Shown here: positions 25,487 to 32,210 of the stretch, piece after piece
Position numbering within the stretch: the stretch's first letter is position 1
Layout: each line of letters begins with the position of its first letter
Source of the DNA: Campylobacterota bacterium
GTDB taxonomy: Bacteria; Campylobacterota; Campylobacteria; Campylobacterales; Sulfurimonadaceae
Assembly: GCA_040752835.1 (NCBI GenBank)
Contig: JBFMGG010000007.1
Span: forward strand, 496,001-560,000
Direction of reading: 5' to 3'
Length of the DNA: 64,000 nt
Translations under genes and position numbers: made by a program
Notes under the pieces: model-generated
The model's database searches: none
What the model was told of the DNA's origin: nothing
What the model saw: the letters and a program-made list of their open reading frames with translations, nothing else

Positions 25487-27361
25487 TTAGAAACCTCCTA
25501 TAAAAATCGCAATCGCGAAAGCCATGCCGCCAAGAGTCAAGACGGAAGAAACGATAGGACTGAACTGCTGGGTAGAATTAACAAGCGGAGGGCAAAGATC
25601 GACATGTTTTCCATGAAAATCAAAAGCCAAAGAATCACCACATGAACCAGGAGGAATAGGGGGAGGATTCCAACCGCCCTGAATCATAGAAAGAGTATTA
25701 TCGAAAACCGTTTTTGTACTGGTAATCTGATCGTTAATATTTTGAAAAAGCTCCGCAGATTCATCGGCCAGCTCGGTAATAGGATTAGAGTCAAACGGGA
25801 TAAAATCGGGAGTAGAAGGCAACGAATACGAAGGCATGACAGCATTAATAATCGTCGATGGGTCTTGCGCCGAAATCAAATCGGGACTGGACGAAGAAAT
25901 AGGATAAGGCGACGGATCAGACGCGGAAGTAGAAACGGGAGGCGTAGAGGGGGAAACCTCCAAAGTTCCGCTTACTTTCGTAGGCGTAACAACGAGATCT
26001 GGAACGGAAAACTTGGTCGTAACCGTAGTCGTTTCACCCGTAGGAGCCAAAGAAGTCGAAGAAAGCGTACCAACACGGGTAGCTGTATTGATTCTGTACT
26101 GATCCGTAACCTGAGAACCATCGGGATAAGTACGAGCAGTATTATAGACAACGACGGGATCAGCACCATCATAAGTAGTCGTTTTTGTAGTAGTTTGCGG
26201 AACATGAGCGATGACAGACGGGGAAGGGGAATCAGGCATAAACTGCGAAAGATCGAAAGTCTGTTTAACGGGTTTCGTAGTGGTGCCGACTTCGGGTAAA
26301 AGGGATTCGAGTTTGGTAGCGCTAGCGGCAGCGTTAATATTATTGTAACGATCAATAATCGAGTAATCGATTACGGGATCGCCCGTCGTTTTGGTAGGAA
26401 TAAACGCAGGATCAATTTTCGTATATGCAGGATCAGCCGTAATCTCAGGAGCACGGGACGGACCCGTACCCGATGAATTTGTAATTTCGGGAACGGGTTT
26501 GGGAGTAATAGGAACCGTAGGAGCCGAATTACCAGCCGCAATCTGTTCAGGAGATGGCAATTTGGGAAGCCCGACGTGATAATCGGGCATATTATTTGAA
26601 CCGCCGAAATAGGGGAGTTTTTGGAGCTGGGCGATCATAGCCATATTCGCCATTTTTTTAAGTGCTGGAGCCTTAAAAAAGATCGAAGCCAAAGGAATAA
26701 AATTTAGAGCAGTCGAAATAATTTCACCCGTAACATCAGCAGGGGTTCCGCACTTTGTAATCGCCGTTACTTCACCGCCTAAGACGATACCCGATCCACC
26801 AAAAAAAGACGCACCATAGCTAGTACCACCTACCTGCTGAGTCCCAATACTCATAAAAGTCCCACCAGCTTTAGAACAGCCTACGGGATCATTATCAAAT
26901 GAAGATAGACCAAAATGAGGTAAACCGCAAATATTTAAATTATTAGCCGAAGTGCCAACAGGACAAGAAGAAACAACCTTTAGAGAGTATTTATCACCGT
27001 ACTGATTACAATAAGACGAATTCGTAGGACTAACAGCCCAGTATTTACCATTCCAAAAAGTTTGTTTAGAGTTAAGAGTTGTAAAACAAGTAGACCAAGT
27101 ATCGGTAGGAGCTTGTTCAGTACAATCAGGATTCTGATTCTGAGCGAAATGAACGTTTAAAGCGGGATTCGGAGTTACCGACGTATCCAAAGCGTACAAA
27201 ACACCGCACGGATTATCCCCAGCATAAAGCAAAGAGGACACAAACAAAGAAGAAAACAAAAATATTTTACGCTTCGCGATACCGCGCAGATGGAGCGCGG
27301 GACGATTTTGTTTAATCCCGCTAAAGCGGACAAAATCGTTTTTATTAACAAACAGTTCCAT
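25487..27361 (-). CDS. Phage adsorption/minor coat protein (pIII-like)
   Basis: A 624-residue protein. A late signal peptide (KIFLFSSLFVSSLLYAG) is followed by a Cys-rich N-terminal domain (about 55-200), a long Ser/Thr/Pro-rich stalk, then a Cys pair and a C-terminal membrane helix (LTLGGMAFAIAIFIGGF). That plan fits receptor-binding adsorption proteins. The listed ATG lies about 40 residues before the signal helix and the gap is encoded by a hairpin region, so the real start could be a GTG or TTG nearer the signal. I cannot decide this from sequence. Confidence 0.78.
   Translation of the reverse strand: MELFVNKNDFVRFSGIKQNRPALHLRGIAKRKIFLFSSLFVSSLLYAGDNPCGVLYALDTSVTPNPALNVHFAQNQNPDCTEQAPTDTWSTCFTTLNSKQTFWNGKYWAVSPTNSSYCNQYGDKYSLKVVSSCPVGTSANNLNICGLPHFGLSSFDNDPVGCSKAGGTFMSIGTQQVGGTSYGASFFGGSGIVLGGEVTAITKCGTPADVTGEIISTALNFIPLASIFFKAPALKKMANMAMIAQLQKLPYFGGSNNMPDYHVGLPKLPSPEQIAAGNSAPTVPITPKPVPEITNSSGTGPSRAPEITADPAYTKIDPAFIPTKTTGDPVIDYSIIDRYNNINAAASATKLESLLPEVGTTTKPVKQTFDLSQFMPDSPSPSVIAHVPQTTTKTTTYDGADPVVVYNTARTYPDGSQVTDQYRINTATRVGTLSSTSLAPTGETTTVTTKFSVPDLVVTPTKVSGTLEVSPSTPPVSTSASDPSPYPISSSSPDLISAQDPSTIINAVMPSYSLPSTPDFIPFDSNPITELADESAELFQNINDQITSTKTVFDNTLSMIQGGWNPPPIPPGSCGDSLAFDFHGKHVDLCPPLVNSTQQFSPIVSSVLTLGGMAFAIAIFIGGF
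27292..27338. repeat. GC-rich nested hairpin at the 5' end of the adsorption gene
   Basis: CGATTTTGT (27303-27311) pairs with ACAAAATCG (27330-27338) and an inner CCGC/GCGG stem-loop sits between. The neighbouring GGAGCGCGGGA at 27292-27302 also occurs, with one change, at 22472-22482 within the compound hairpin downstream. Possible packaging signal or control element for translation of the adsorption gene. Confidence 0.55.
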
Positions 27362-27363
27362 GA

Positions 27364-27480
27364 TTACACCCTGAAAAGACTTAATACGGCAAAATAGCCC
27401 GAAAGAAGAAAGCCCCAATAAACACCAAACGAAAAGAAATAGTTAAAGACTGGATCAGAGGACACGACAAAAACTTCCAT
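27364..27480 (-). CDS. 38-residue phage membrane protein
   Basis: Too short for usual gene calls. It opens MEVFVVSSDPVFNYFF, then has a hydrophobic helix with GVYWGFLLSGYFAVLSLF and ends FRV before TAA. It sits between two phage structural genes and shares the SFGVYWG pattern with the 36-residue protein at 27913-28023 (SFAVYWG). A pVII/pIX-type minor coat role is plausible. Confidence 0.55.
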   Translation of the reverse strand: MEVFVVSSDPVFNYFFSFGVYWGFLLSGYFAVLSLFRV

Positions 27481-27482
27481 AA

Positions 27483-27902
27483 TCAACCCCTATGACGTGA
27501 AATATTTAAAACCGCGTAGATCAAACCGAAAGCGAAAAGAAAACCCACCAATACGCCGAAAAGAGCCATTAAAGAGTTATAGTCACGCTGATTAATGCCA
27601 AGAGAGTTCGTAACAACAGACCAATCTATAAGATACGATTGATCCCGCAAGCGGAGAAGATCGGAAACCGTTAAACCGCTGTTCGAAACACATTCGAGGG
27701 TAGGAGTTCCAAGATCACGACAATTAAAGACTATCGACGAGCTCAGAGATGAAAAGCCAAGATCGTTAAAGGTTTGCAGAGGATAGCGATGAAGCAAAAA
27801 GTTAGAGGCGTTTTGTTCATAGTCGTTAAAGGTGATACCCTGAACAGTAACAGAGCCGTGCAGAAAGGCGCAAAGGGAAAGAAACAAAAGAATTTTTTTC
27901 AC
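27483..27902 (-). CDS. Phage membrane or minor coat protein with signal peptide
   Basis: A 139-residue protein starting at GTG 27902, chosen because AGGAGG lies six bases before it. A signal peptide (KILLFLSLCAFLHGSV) is followed by a soluble part with two cysteines and a C-terminal membrane helix (LMALFGVLVGFLFAFGLIYAVL). It lies in the coat-protein block, so it is probably a virion or assembly protein. Confidence 0.65.
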   Translation of the reverse strand: MKKILLFLSLCAFLHGSVTVQGITFNDYEQNASNFLLHRYPLQTFNDLGFSSLSSSIVFNCRDLGTPTLECVSNSGLTVSDLLRLRDQSYLIDWSVVTNSLGINQRDYNSLMALFGVLVGFLFAFGLIYAVLNISRHRG

Positions 27903-27912
27903 TTTAAACCTC

Positions 27913-28023
27913 CTAGCGAATCAGGGAAATGGCTTTAAAAATGCCCCAGTAAACGGCAAAGGAAACAAGAGCAGAGCCGAAAAGTAATCCAACATCGTCA
28001 GCGTAGATAACGGGAAGAAGCAT
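27913..28023 (-). CDS. 36-residue phage coat-like membrane protein
   Basis: Begins MLLPVIYADDVGLLFGSA and ends VYWGIFKAISLIR, with AAAGGA before the ATG. It is essentially one membrane helix with a basic end. The C-terminal KAISLIR matches KAIGLIR in the major coat protein just upstream, which suggests common ancestry or the same packing site in the virion. The upstream open frame runs through a hairpin and is not used. Confidence 0.65.
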   Translation of the reverse strand: MLLPVIYADDVGLLFGSALVSFAVYWGIFKAISLIR

Positions 28024-28039
28024 TAAAATCCTTTTTGTG

Positions 28040-28072
28040 CTTAGGTAGGGATATTCGGGATCACTACCTAAG
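28040..28072 (-). terminator. Stem-loop after the major coat gene
   Basis: CTTAGGTAG and CTACCTAAG form a perfect 9-bp stem with a 15-base loop, 12 bases after the coat-gene stop. In Ff phages a terminator after gene VIII sets coat output; this element is in the same place, although no T-run follows. Confidence 0.5.
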
Positions 28073-28084
28073 CCGCGAAGCGTG

Positions 28085-28264
28085 TTAAACGCGGATGAGT
28101 CCGATGGCTTTTTTGATAGCCCACATAATGGAATGAGCGACGATAACCGCACCCGCAACAGTTTCGAAATCAGTCGTAGAAAGAGTAGGAGCCGTCAGCG
28201 CAGCCGAAGCCTGAGTACCCAAAAATGCAAGACCGAGAGAAAGGAAAGAAAGAACCTTTTTCAT
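28085..28264 (-). CDS. Major coat protein (pVIII-like)
   Basis: A 59-residue precursor: signal peptide MKKVLSFLSLGLAFLGTQASA with an AxA cleavage site, then a mature protein of about 38 residues with an acidic start (STTDFETVAG), a membrane helix and a basic end (IKKAIGLIRV). This is exactly the layout of inovirus major coat proteins. The start MKK at 28264 has GGGGG upstream. Confidence 0.88.
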   Translation of the reverse strand: MKKVLSFLSLGLAFLGTQASAALTAPTLSTTDFETVAGAVIVAHSIMWAIKKAIGLIRV

Positions 28265-28271
28265 AGGAACC

Positions 28272-28289
28272 CCCAAAATTTATTTTGGG
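28272..28289 (-). repeat. Short hairpin just upstream of the coat gene
   Basis: CCCAAAA and TTTTGGG pair around a 4-base loop and abut the coat-gene ribosome-binding site. It could end transcription from the ssDNA-binding gene or limit coat translation. Confidence 0.4.
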
Positions 28290-28337
28290 ACTTACACGGC
28301 GGTGACCTTAAAGGGATCGGTGCCGATGCCCAAAGAC

Positions 28338-28670
28338 CTACGCCAGTTTAAAAGTAGCTCCCTGATCGGGAACGAGCGAAAGCGTAACGTGCTGATTGAT
28401 TAGTGCGTTATATTTTGAAACTTCGATGGGGAGAAGATCATCCGAAGTTGCGATTTGAATGAGCTGGGAACGCTTTGCGTGTGAAACAATTTCAACACCG
28501 TTAATCGTTTGCTTGTTCAGATACGGAACTGTAAAGTTCAGGATAACGCGGGCAGGGTAGGGATTACCGTTAAAGACACCCCCCTTTTTGAAATCGACAC
28601 CCTCGAGAGTACCGATCATATACAGACCGTGAAAATCACGGATATTCTCTTTTTTGACTTCCTGAGACAT
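28338..28670 (-). CDS. Phage ssDNA-binding protein candidate (pV-like)
   Basis: A 110-residue soluble protein with beta-rich segments (HGLYMIGTLEGVDFKKG; ARVILNFTVPYL; HVTLSLVPDQGATFKLA) consistent with an OB fold, directly upstream of the major coat gene as in filamentous phages. It should coat the single-stranded genome before virion assembly. The role rests on position, size and fold impression, not on a signature motif. Confidence 0.65.
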   Translation of the reverse strand: MSQEVKKENIRDFHGLYMIGTLEGVDFKKGGVFNGNPYPARVILNFTVPYLNKQTINGVEIVSHAKRSQLIQIATSDDLLPIEVSKYNALINQHVTLSLVPDQGATFKLA

Positions 28671-28785
28671 ATTGACCCCTTTAAATTTTGAATTTCAGGG
28701 GGCAGTTTAAAGAAAAGAAATTAGACGAAAATATATAACAGACATTCACACAAAACGACGCAATATAAAAGACGAAAAAAGACTT

Positions 28786-29046
28786 TTACGACGTTTCGCA
28801 ACCGCTGTTTTGATCCAAATTAAAAGCACGATCCAAAAAATCTATATCATCGATGAAATTCATACAAGAACGTAAAAAATCGGAGCGATTGTAAGAAATG
28901 CCCCGATCAGTACAAAACTGTTTAACAAAATCTTCACGGCGTAGAAAATCAGAATATTCGAGATCGGAAAGCCGAAAACGAATATAGTTTGAACGGGGAG
29001 AATCGGCCGTCAAAGGACGACCGAGATTAGGCTGAGTCACGTTCAT
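28786..29046 (-). CDS. Small phage protein of unknown function
   Basis: An 86-residue protein that overlaps the preceding gene by ATGA. It is charged, with RFRLSDLEYSDFLRREDFVKQF and an acidic run (FIDDIDFLDRAF). The part YNRSDFLRSCMNF could be a ribbon-helix-helix-like second helix. No named family recognised. Confidence 0.55.
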   Translation of the reverse strand: MNVTQPNLGRPLTADSPRSNYIRFRLSDLEYSDFLRREDFVKQFCTDRGISYNRSDFLRSCMNFIDDIDFLDRAFNLDQNSGCETS

Positions 29047-29318
29047 TTAATCCTCCTTCTTTTTATACGACGATTCATAGAACGAAAAATAGAAGGTTCG
29101 CCTAATACATAAAAAAAATGTTTAATAATTTCCATACCAAGAGAATATGCAGCAACACGTCTTAAATTTTGTTCTTTGTCAATATAACTTTCAGAAAGCA
29201 ACTTAGAAACATGAACATGACGAAAAAATAAACTGTCAAATTCCTCCTGGGCAATACTTTTAAAAAGTAAATACCTTTTATGATTACGATATATTTCAAA
29301 AGGATTTAAAAAAAACAT
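29043..29318 (-). CDS. Small basic phage protein of unknown function
   Basis: A 91-residue protein with a very basic C-terminus (RSMNRRIKRRRIK) and aromatic helical segments (RNHKRYLLFKSIAQEEFDSLFF). It overlaps the next gene by 4 bases. Nucleic-acid binding would fit its charge, but I do not recognise a family. Confidence 0.55.
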   Translation of the reverse strand: MFFLNPFEIYRNHKRYLLFKSIAQEEFDSLFFRHVHVSKLLSESYIDKEQNLRRVAAYSLGMEIIKHFFYVLGEPSIFRSMNRRIKRRRIK

Positions 29319-29327
29319 TTTAACCCC

Positions 29328-29632
29328 CTAATAATCATTATGTAAACGACAATTAGGATTAAATTCACCGTCGTCACCATTATAAGTAGCACCACGGGAA
29401 CCATCATAACTATAAAAACTAATAGTGTAACGACTAAAATAATGCGGATCATCGATTGAATCAATTAATACGCCAAAATTTATAAGCTCATCAAAAGAAA
29501 TCAAATAGATGCGACGATTAAATTTTTTGAACTTTTGATTTTAATAAGTGAGGCACGAACAGAAGAATTACGACCAGCACCAAGAGCAGAACGAAGAAAC
29601 GAATCAGTTTCAGGAAAAAGGAATTTACTCAT
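29328..29632 (-). pseudogene. Phage gene split by a frameshift at a poly-A tract
   Basis: From ATG 29632 the frame gives 43 residues (MSKFLFPETDSFLRSALGAG onward) and stops at 29501. The -1 frame continues from the same place as KKFNRRIYLISFDELINFGV to a TAG at 29328, ending CRLHNDY. A single extra A in the coding-strand A6 run (29523-29528) restores one protein of about 100 residues. It may be a mutation, a read error, or -1 slippage on A AAA AAT. The product is not recognised. Confidence 0.6.
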
Positions 29633-29633
29633 T

Positions 29634-29846
29634 TTAAGCCTTTAATTTTTTATGATCTTCGATAGCAACGGACATTAAAGCAACTAATAGAGAAGCGAAA
29701 GAAACATTGTTTTCTTTCGCAACTGAAGAAAAATCATTTTTTAAATCGATAGGACAACGAAACGTAAGCTGTATTTTTTCAGATTTCTTACGACAACGCA
29801 AAAGAGCATTAGATAGATCAGACATGTGAAACTCCTTTTTAGACAT
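29634..29846 (-). CDS. Ribbon-helix-helix-like phage protein
   Basis: About 70 residues from MSKKEFH, or 63 from an in-frame ATG at 29825 that has the better AAGGAG ribosome-binding site. The pattern KIQLTFRCPIDLKNDFSSVAKENNVSFASLLVALMSVAIEDH is a beta-strand followed by two helices, as in RHH regulators. The 29846 start overlaps the stop of the upstream split gene, which would couple them. A regulator of phage genes is likely. Confidence 0.6.
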   Translation of the reverse strand: MSKKEFHMSDLSNALLRCRKKSEKIQLTFRCPIDLKNDFSSVAKENNVSFASLLVALMSVAIEDHKKLKA

Positions 29847-30070
29847 GATGAATCCCCTCAAACGATTTGTTGAAAATCAAAGTATCAAGCGCCGAACGAA
29901 TGAGAGCTGAAACGGATACCTTTTGATATTCAGCAACTTTTACAAGGTAATCATGTTGCTTTTTTTGAAAGCTGAAACGTACAAATAAGCTTTTTATCGA
30001 TAACGATTGACTGCTCAGGATGATCTGAAACATCATCGAAAAGAGACGGTGTATAAGAAAACTTAGACAT
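29839..30070 (-). pseudogene. Frameshifted ribbon-helix-helix gene of the prophage
   Basis: ATG 30070 with a good AAGGAG gives 39 residues, ending at TGA 29951 just after an A7 run (29960-29966). If that run is one base shorter, the protein continues as TFQLSKKQHDYLVKVAEYQKV through SALIRSALDTLIF to 29839, a clean RHH fold of about 76 residues. It is thus broken by one inserted A, or made by slippage. The other frame alone starts with an implausible N-terminus. Confidence 0.65.
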
Positions 30071-30080
30071 ATAAAACTCC

Positions 30081-30764
30081 TTAAAAGCCTAATGACTCAT
30101 AAACCCCAAAGACGTCAAATCCAGCAGGGAAATTATTGACCGCAGAGCGGCGAGCAAATGTTTCGTAAGCGTAAAGCGTTTTTTTATGACGCTTGTTTTT
30201 TTCGTCCAACAAGGAAGCACGAATCTGAGCACGATAGGCGAAGGGGTTTTTGACACGAGAAGATTTACATACGAAATCTAGAAAATTCTCAATGTGAGGA
30301 AAACGATGATCCGAAAAATCATCGACAATCTCAACATAAGATACATTCTCTCTCTCAGTATTATTTTTTACTTCTCTCTTTTTTATTAAATCAGGGGATT
30401 TTCCGCTGACGGTTTTTCCGCTGGCGGTTTTTCCCCTAACGGTATCCGTCGGGGGATTTTCCCCTAACGGTAAAGGAACGTCAGAAATGGTGTAAATCAT
30501 AGAGCCGAAATTACCTTTTTTATTATTCTGCCTACGATCAAGATAACCATGTTTTTCGAGTTCTTTAAGCGCAGATTTAACGCTATCTTCACCGTCTTTA
30601 GACTCTTTGGCAATACGATCAGCAGAAAAAGCCCAGTTGTCAGGTTTGGAAATCAAATAGAGATACAAACCTTTAGCCTTGAGACTTATTTTCTCATCGT
30701 TGATAATATGATTCGGGGTTATGGTAAAATTGTTACTGTAAGATTTACGCAGTTGTGCAGACAT
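30081..30764 (-). CDS. Phage helix-turn-helix replication or regulatory protein
   Basis: A 227-residue protein from ATG 30764, which has AGGAG seven bases upstream. The N-terminal winged helix (LYLYLISKPDNWAFSADRIAKESKDGEDSV then LEKHGYLDRR) matches the HTH found at the start of many plasmid and phage replication proteins. A linker with short repeats (TVRGKTASGKTVSGKSP) leads to a helical C-terminus. It could be an accessory replication protein or repressor. Confidence 0.7.
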   Translation of the reverse strand: MSAQLRKSYSNNFTITPNHIINDEKISLKAKGLYLYLISKPDNWAFSADRIAKESKDGEDSVKSALKELEKHGYLDRRQNNKKGNFGSMIYTISDVPLPLGENPPTDTVRGKTASGKTVSGKSPDLIKKREVKNNTERENVSYVEIVDDFSDHRFPHIENFLDFVCKSSRVKNPFAYRAQIRASLLDEKNKRHKKTLYAYETFARRSAVNNFPAGFDVFGVYESLGF

Positions 30765-30975
30765 CGTCGAACTCCTGTAATAAATCTTTAGCACGTTTAA
30801 CTACCAGCGCCGTTTTGTATCGAGCACGAGACGATGGTAATTGATTTACGATTAGTTCAAGATCGGATCGAGAAAGAAAGAAACGATCCTGAACGCCTAT
30901 TGCTTTAAACCGACGAACGAAATGCTTAACATCTACGTTTAAGCCAGAAAAGAAAAAATCCACCGATACACTCAT
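30745..30975 (-). CDS. First small gene of the phage minus-strand block, unknown function
   Basis: A 76-residue protein overlapping the next gene by 20 bases. Segments FVRRFKAIGVQDRFFLSRSDLELIVNQLP and ARYKTALVVKRAKDLLQEF look helical. It begins about 62 bases from attR, so any phage promoter for the block lies between them. No family recognised. Confidence 0.5.
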   Translation of the reverse strand: MSVSVDFFFSGLNVDVKHFVRRFKAIGVQDRFFLSRSDLELIVNQLPSSRARYKTALVVKRAKDLLQEFDDVCTTA

Positions 30976-31036
30976 GAATAACCTTTAAAGCGTAAGGCGT
31001 AAACTAGCGCATATACGGGAATCCGTAGCCCCTTCC

Positions 31037-31064
31037 TCTCAATATAATATATATTATGTTAACC
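31037..31064 (+). other. attR: dif site, probable chromosome dimer-resolution site
   Basis: The arms read TCTCAATATAA, centre TATATA, then TTATGTTAACC. The last arm matches the XerD arm of E. coli dif (TTATGTTAAAT) in nine of eleven positions, and the left arm ends ATAA as in XerC arms. The core 31039-31056 equals 20434-20451 at attL. This implies Xer-mediated integration and a location near the replication terminus. Confidence 0.75.
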
Positions 31065-31157
31065 ATTAAAAATTCTCTCTTGCGTTTCCGCTATATCGAT
31101 TAAGTTAACCTGTGCAATGATACGCCACTTTAACGCATGTGTACGCCGAGGAAATAG

Positions 31158-32210
31158 ATGAGGCCAGCCGGACCGAAGACTTTGTTCGTCATTGTGATCG
31201 CCCTGCTCGCCGGTGTGATGTTTATCGTAACGGCTCCGAACGAGCGACCCGGGCTCACGGCGGCTCCGTCCGTTTCCGGCGACACGGGATCGTCCGCCTT
31301 TGATCACAACCGTTCCAACCATTTGGTGTATCTGGTTTCCGATACCCGGATTCCGTACTGGAGAATCATGGCGCGCGGTATTGAAAACGCGGCCGAGGGC
31401 TACGGTTACGCCCTGAGCGTCTACGATGCCCGAAACGACCCCAAAAAAGAGCTTGAGTTCACCGCCCGCGCGATTCGGGAAAAAGCGACCGGGATTGTCG
31501 TCTCCCCTACTACCTCCTCGGCCTGTACCACGATTCTCAAGCTGGCCGAAAAAGCGGGGATACCCGTCGTGATCGCCGATATCGGTACGGACGGCGGGCA
31601 ATACGTCTCCTACATCGCTTCGGACAACAAAACGGGTGCCTACCGCATCGGACAGGTTTTAACCCGTGCCCTCAAAGCATCAGGACGGCAAGGCGGACGT
31701 GTCGGAATTATCGCCATACCCCAAAAAAGGCTAAACGGTCAGGCACGCACGGCCGGATTCATGCAGGCTCTTGAAGAAGCGGGATACAAAGGTGCGGGGA
31801 TCAAACAGCAATCGACCTTTTCGTATCAGGAGACCTACGATTACACGCAAGAGCTGATTGCCCGAACGCCCGATCTTCGTGCCGTCTGGCTGCAAGGTTC
31901 GGACCGCTACCGCGGTGCGCTCGACGCGATCGCCGATGCCGGAAAGAAAAACGAAATCCTCCTCGTGACGTTTGACGCCGAACCCGAATTTCTGCGGTTG
32001 ATACCTGAAGGGGTCCTGTTAGGATCGGCGATGCAGCAGCCCTATCTGATGGGGCGGGAAGCCGTCGCGACGCTGGACCGGCATTTGCGGGGTTATCCGG
32101 TCGAAAAAAATCGCCTCCTCCCCGTTTTGGCCGTATCGGCCGACAACATCGCCCAAGAGCTCCCGACCATCCGTCGTAACGTCCTGGGAATCGAAGGAGA
32201 ATCCGAATGA
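31158..32210 (+). CDS. Periplasmic sugar-type binding protein, signal input for the next gene
   Basis: A 350-residue protein with an N-terminal membrane anchor or signal (TLFVIVIALLAGVMFIVTA) and the fold of LacI/ribose-binding type periplasmic proteins: LVYLVSDTRIPYWRIMARGIE, ATGIVVSPTTSS, GIPVVIADIGTDGG, SYIASDNKTGAYRIGQVL and VWLQGSDRYRGALDAIADAG. No ABC permease or ATPase is next to it. It overlaps a membrane GGDEF-EAL gene by 4 bases, so it more likely senses a ligand for c-di-GMP control than imports one. GAGGAAA precedes the ATG. Confidence 0.85.
   Translation: MRPAGPKTLFVIVIALLAGVMFIVTAPNERPGLTAAPSVSGDTGSSAFDHNRSNHLVYLVSDTRIPYWRIMARGIENAAEGYGYALSVYDARNDPKKELEFTARAIREKATGIVVSPTTSSACTTILKLAEKAGIPVVIADIGTDGGQYVSYIASDNKTGAYRIGQVLTRALKASGRQGGRVGIIAIPQKRLNGQARTAGFMQALEEAGYKGAGIKQQSTFSYQETYDYTQELIARTPDLRAVWLQGSDRYRGALDAIADAGKKNEILLVTFDAEPEFLRLIPEGVLLGSAMQQPYLMGREAVATLDRHLRGYPVEKNRLLPVLAVSADNIAQELPTIRRNVLGIEGESE

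Larger units (their letters stand above)
20432..31064. mobile_element. Inovirus (filamentous phage) prophage integrated at a dif-type site
   Basis: A 10.6 kb AT-rich segment flanked by two 28-bp dif-like sites sharing an 18-bp core. It carries the inovirus gene set: HUH replication initiator, ssDNA-binding protein candidate, signal-peptide major coat protein, tiny membrane coat-like proteins, an adsorption protein of pIII type, a pVI-like protein, Zot/pI ATPase and a secretin (pIV). Almost all genes are on the minus strand in the order of CTX/Ff-type phages. No integrase is present, so integration by host Xer recombinases, as for CTXphi, is the natural reading. A divergent transglutaminase-like gene at the left end looks like cargo. 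Confidence 0.93.

Noticed and set aside
30415-30480. Repeated TTTTCCGCTGACGG-type units in the phage HTH gene as a CRISPR array or repeat element
   Set aside because: The units are inside a coding frame (GKTASGKTVSGK), unequal and without spacers.
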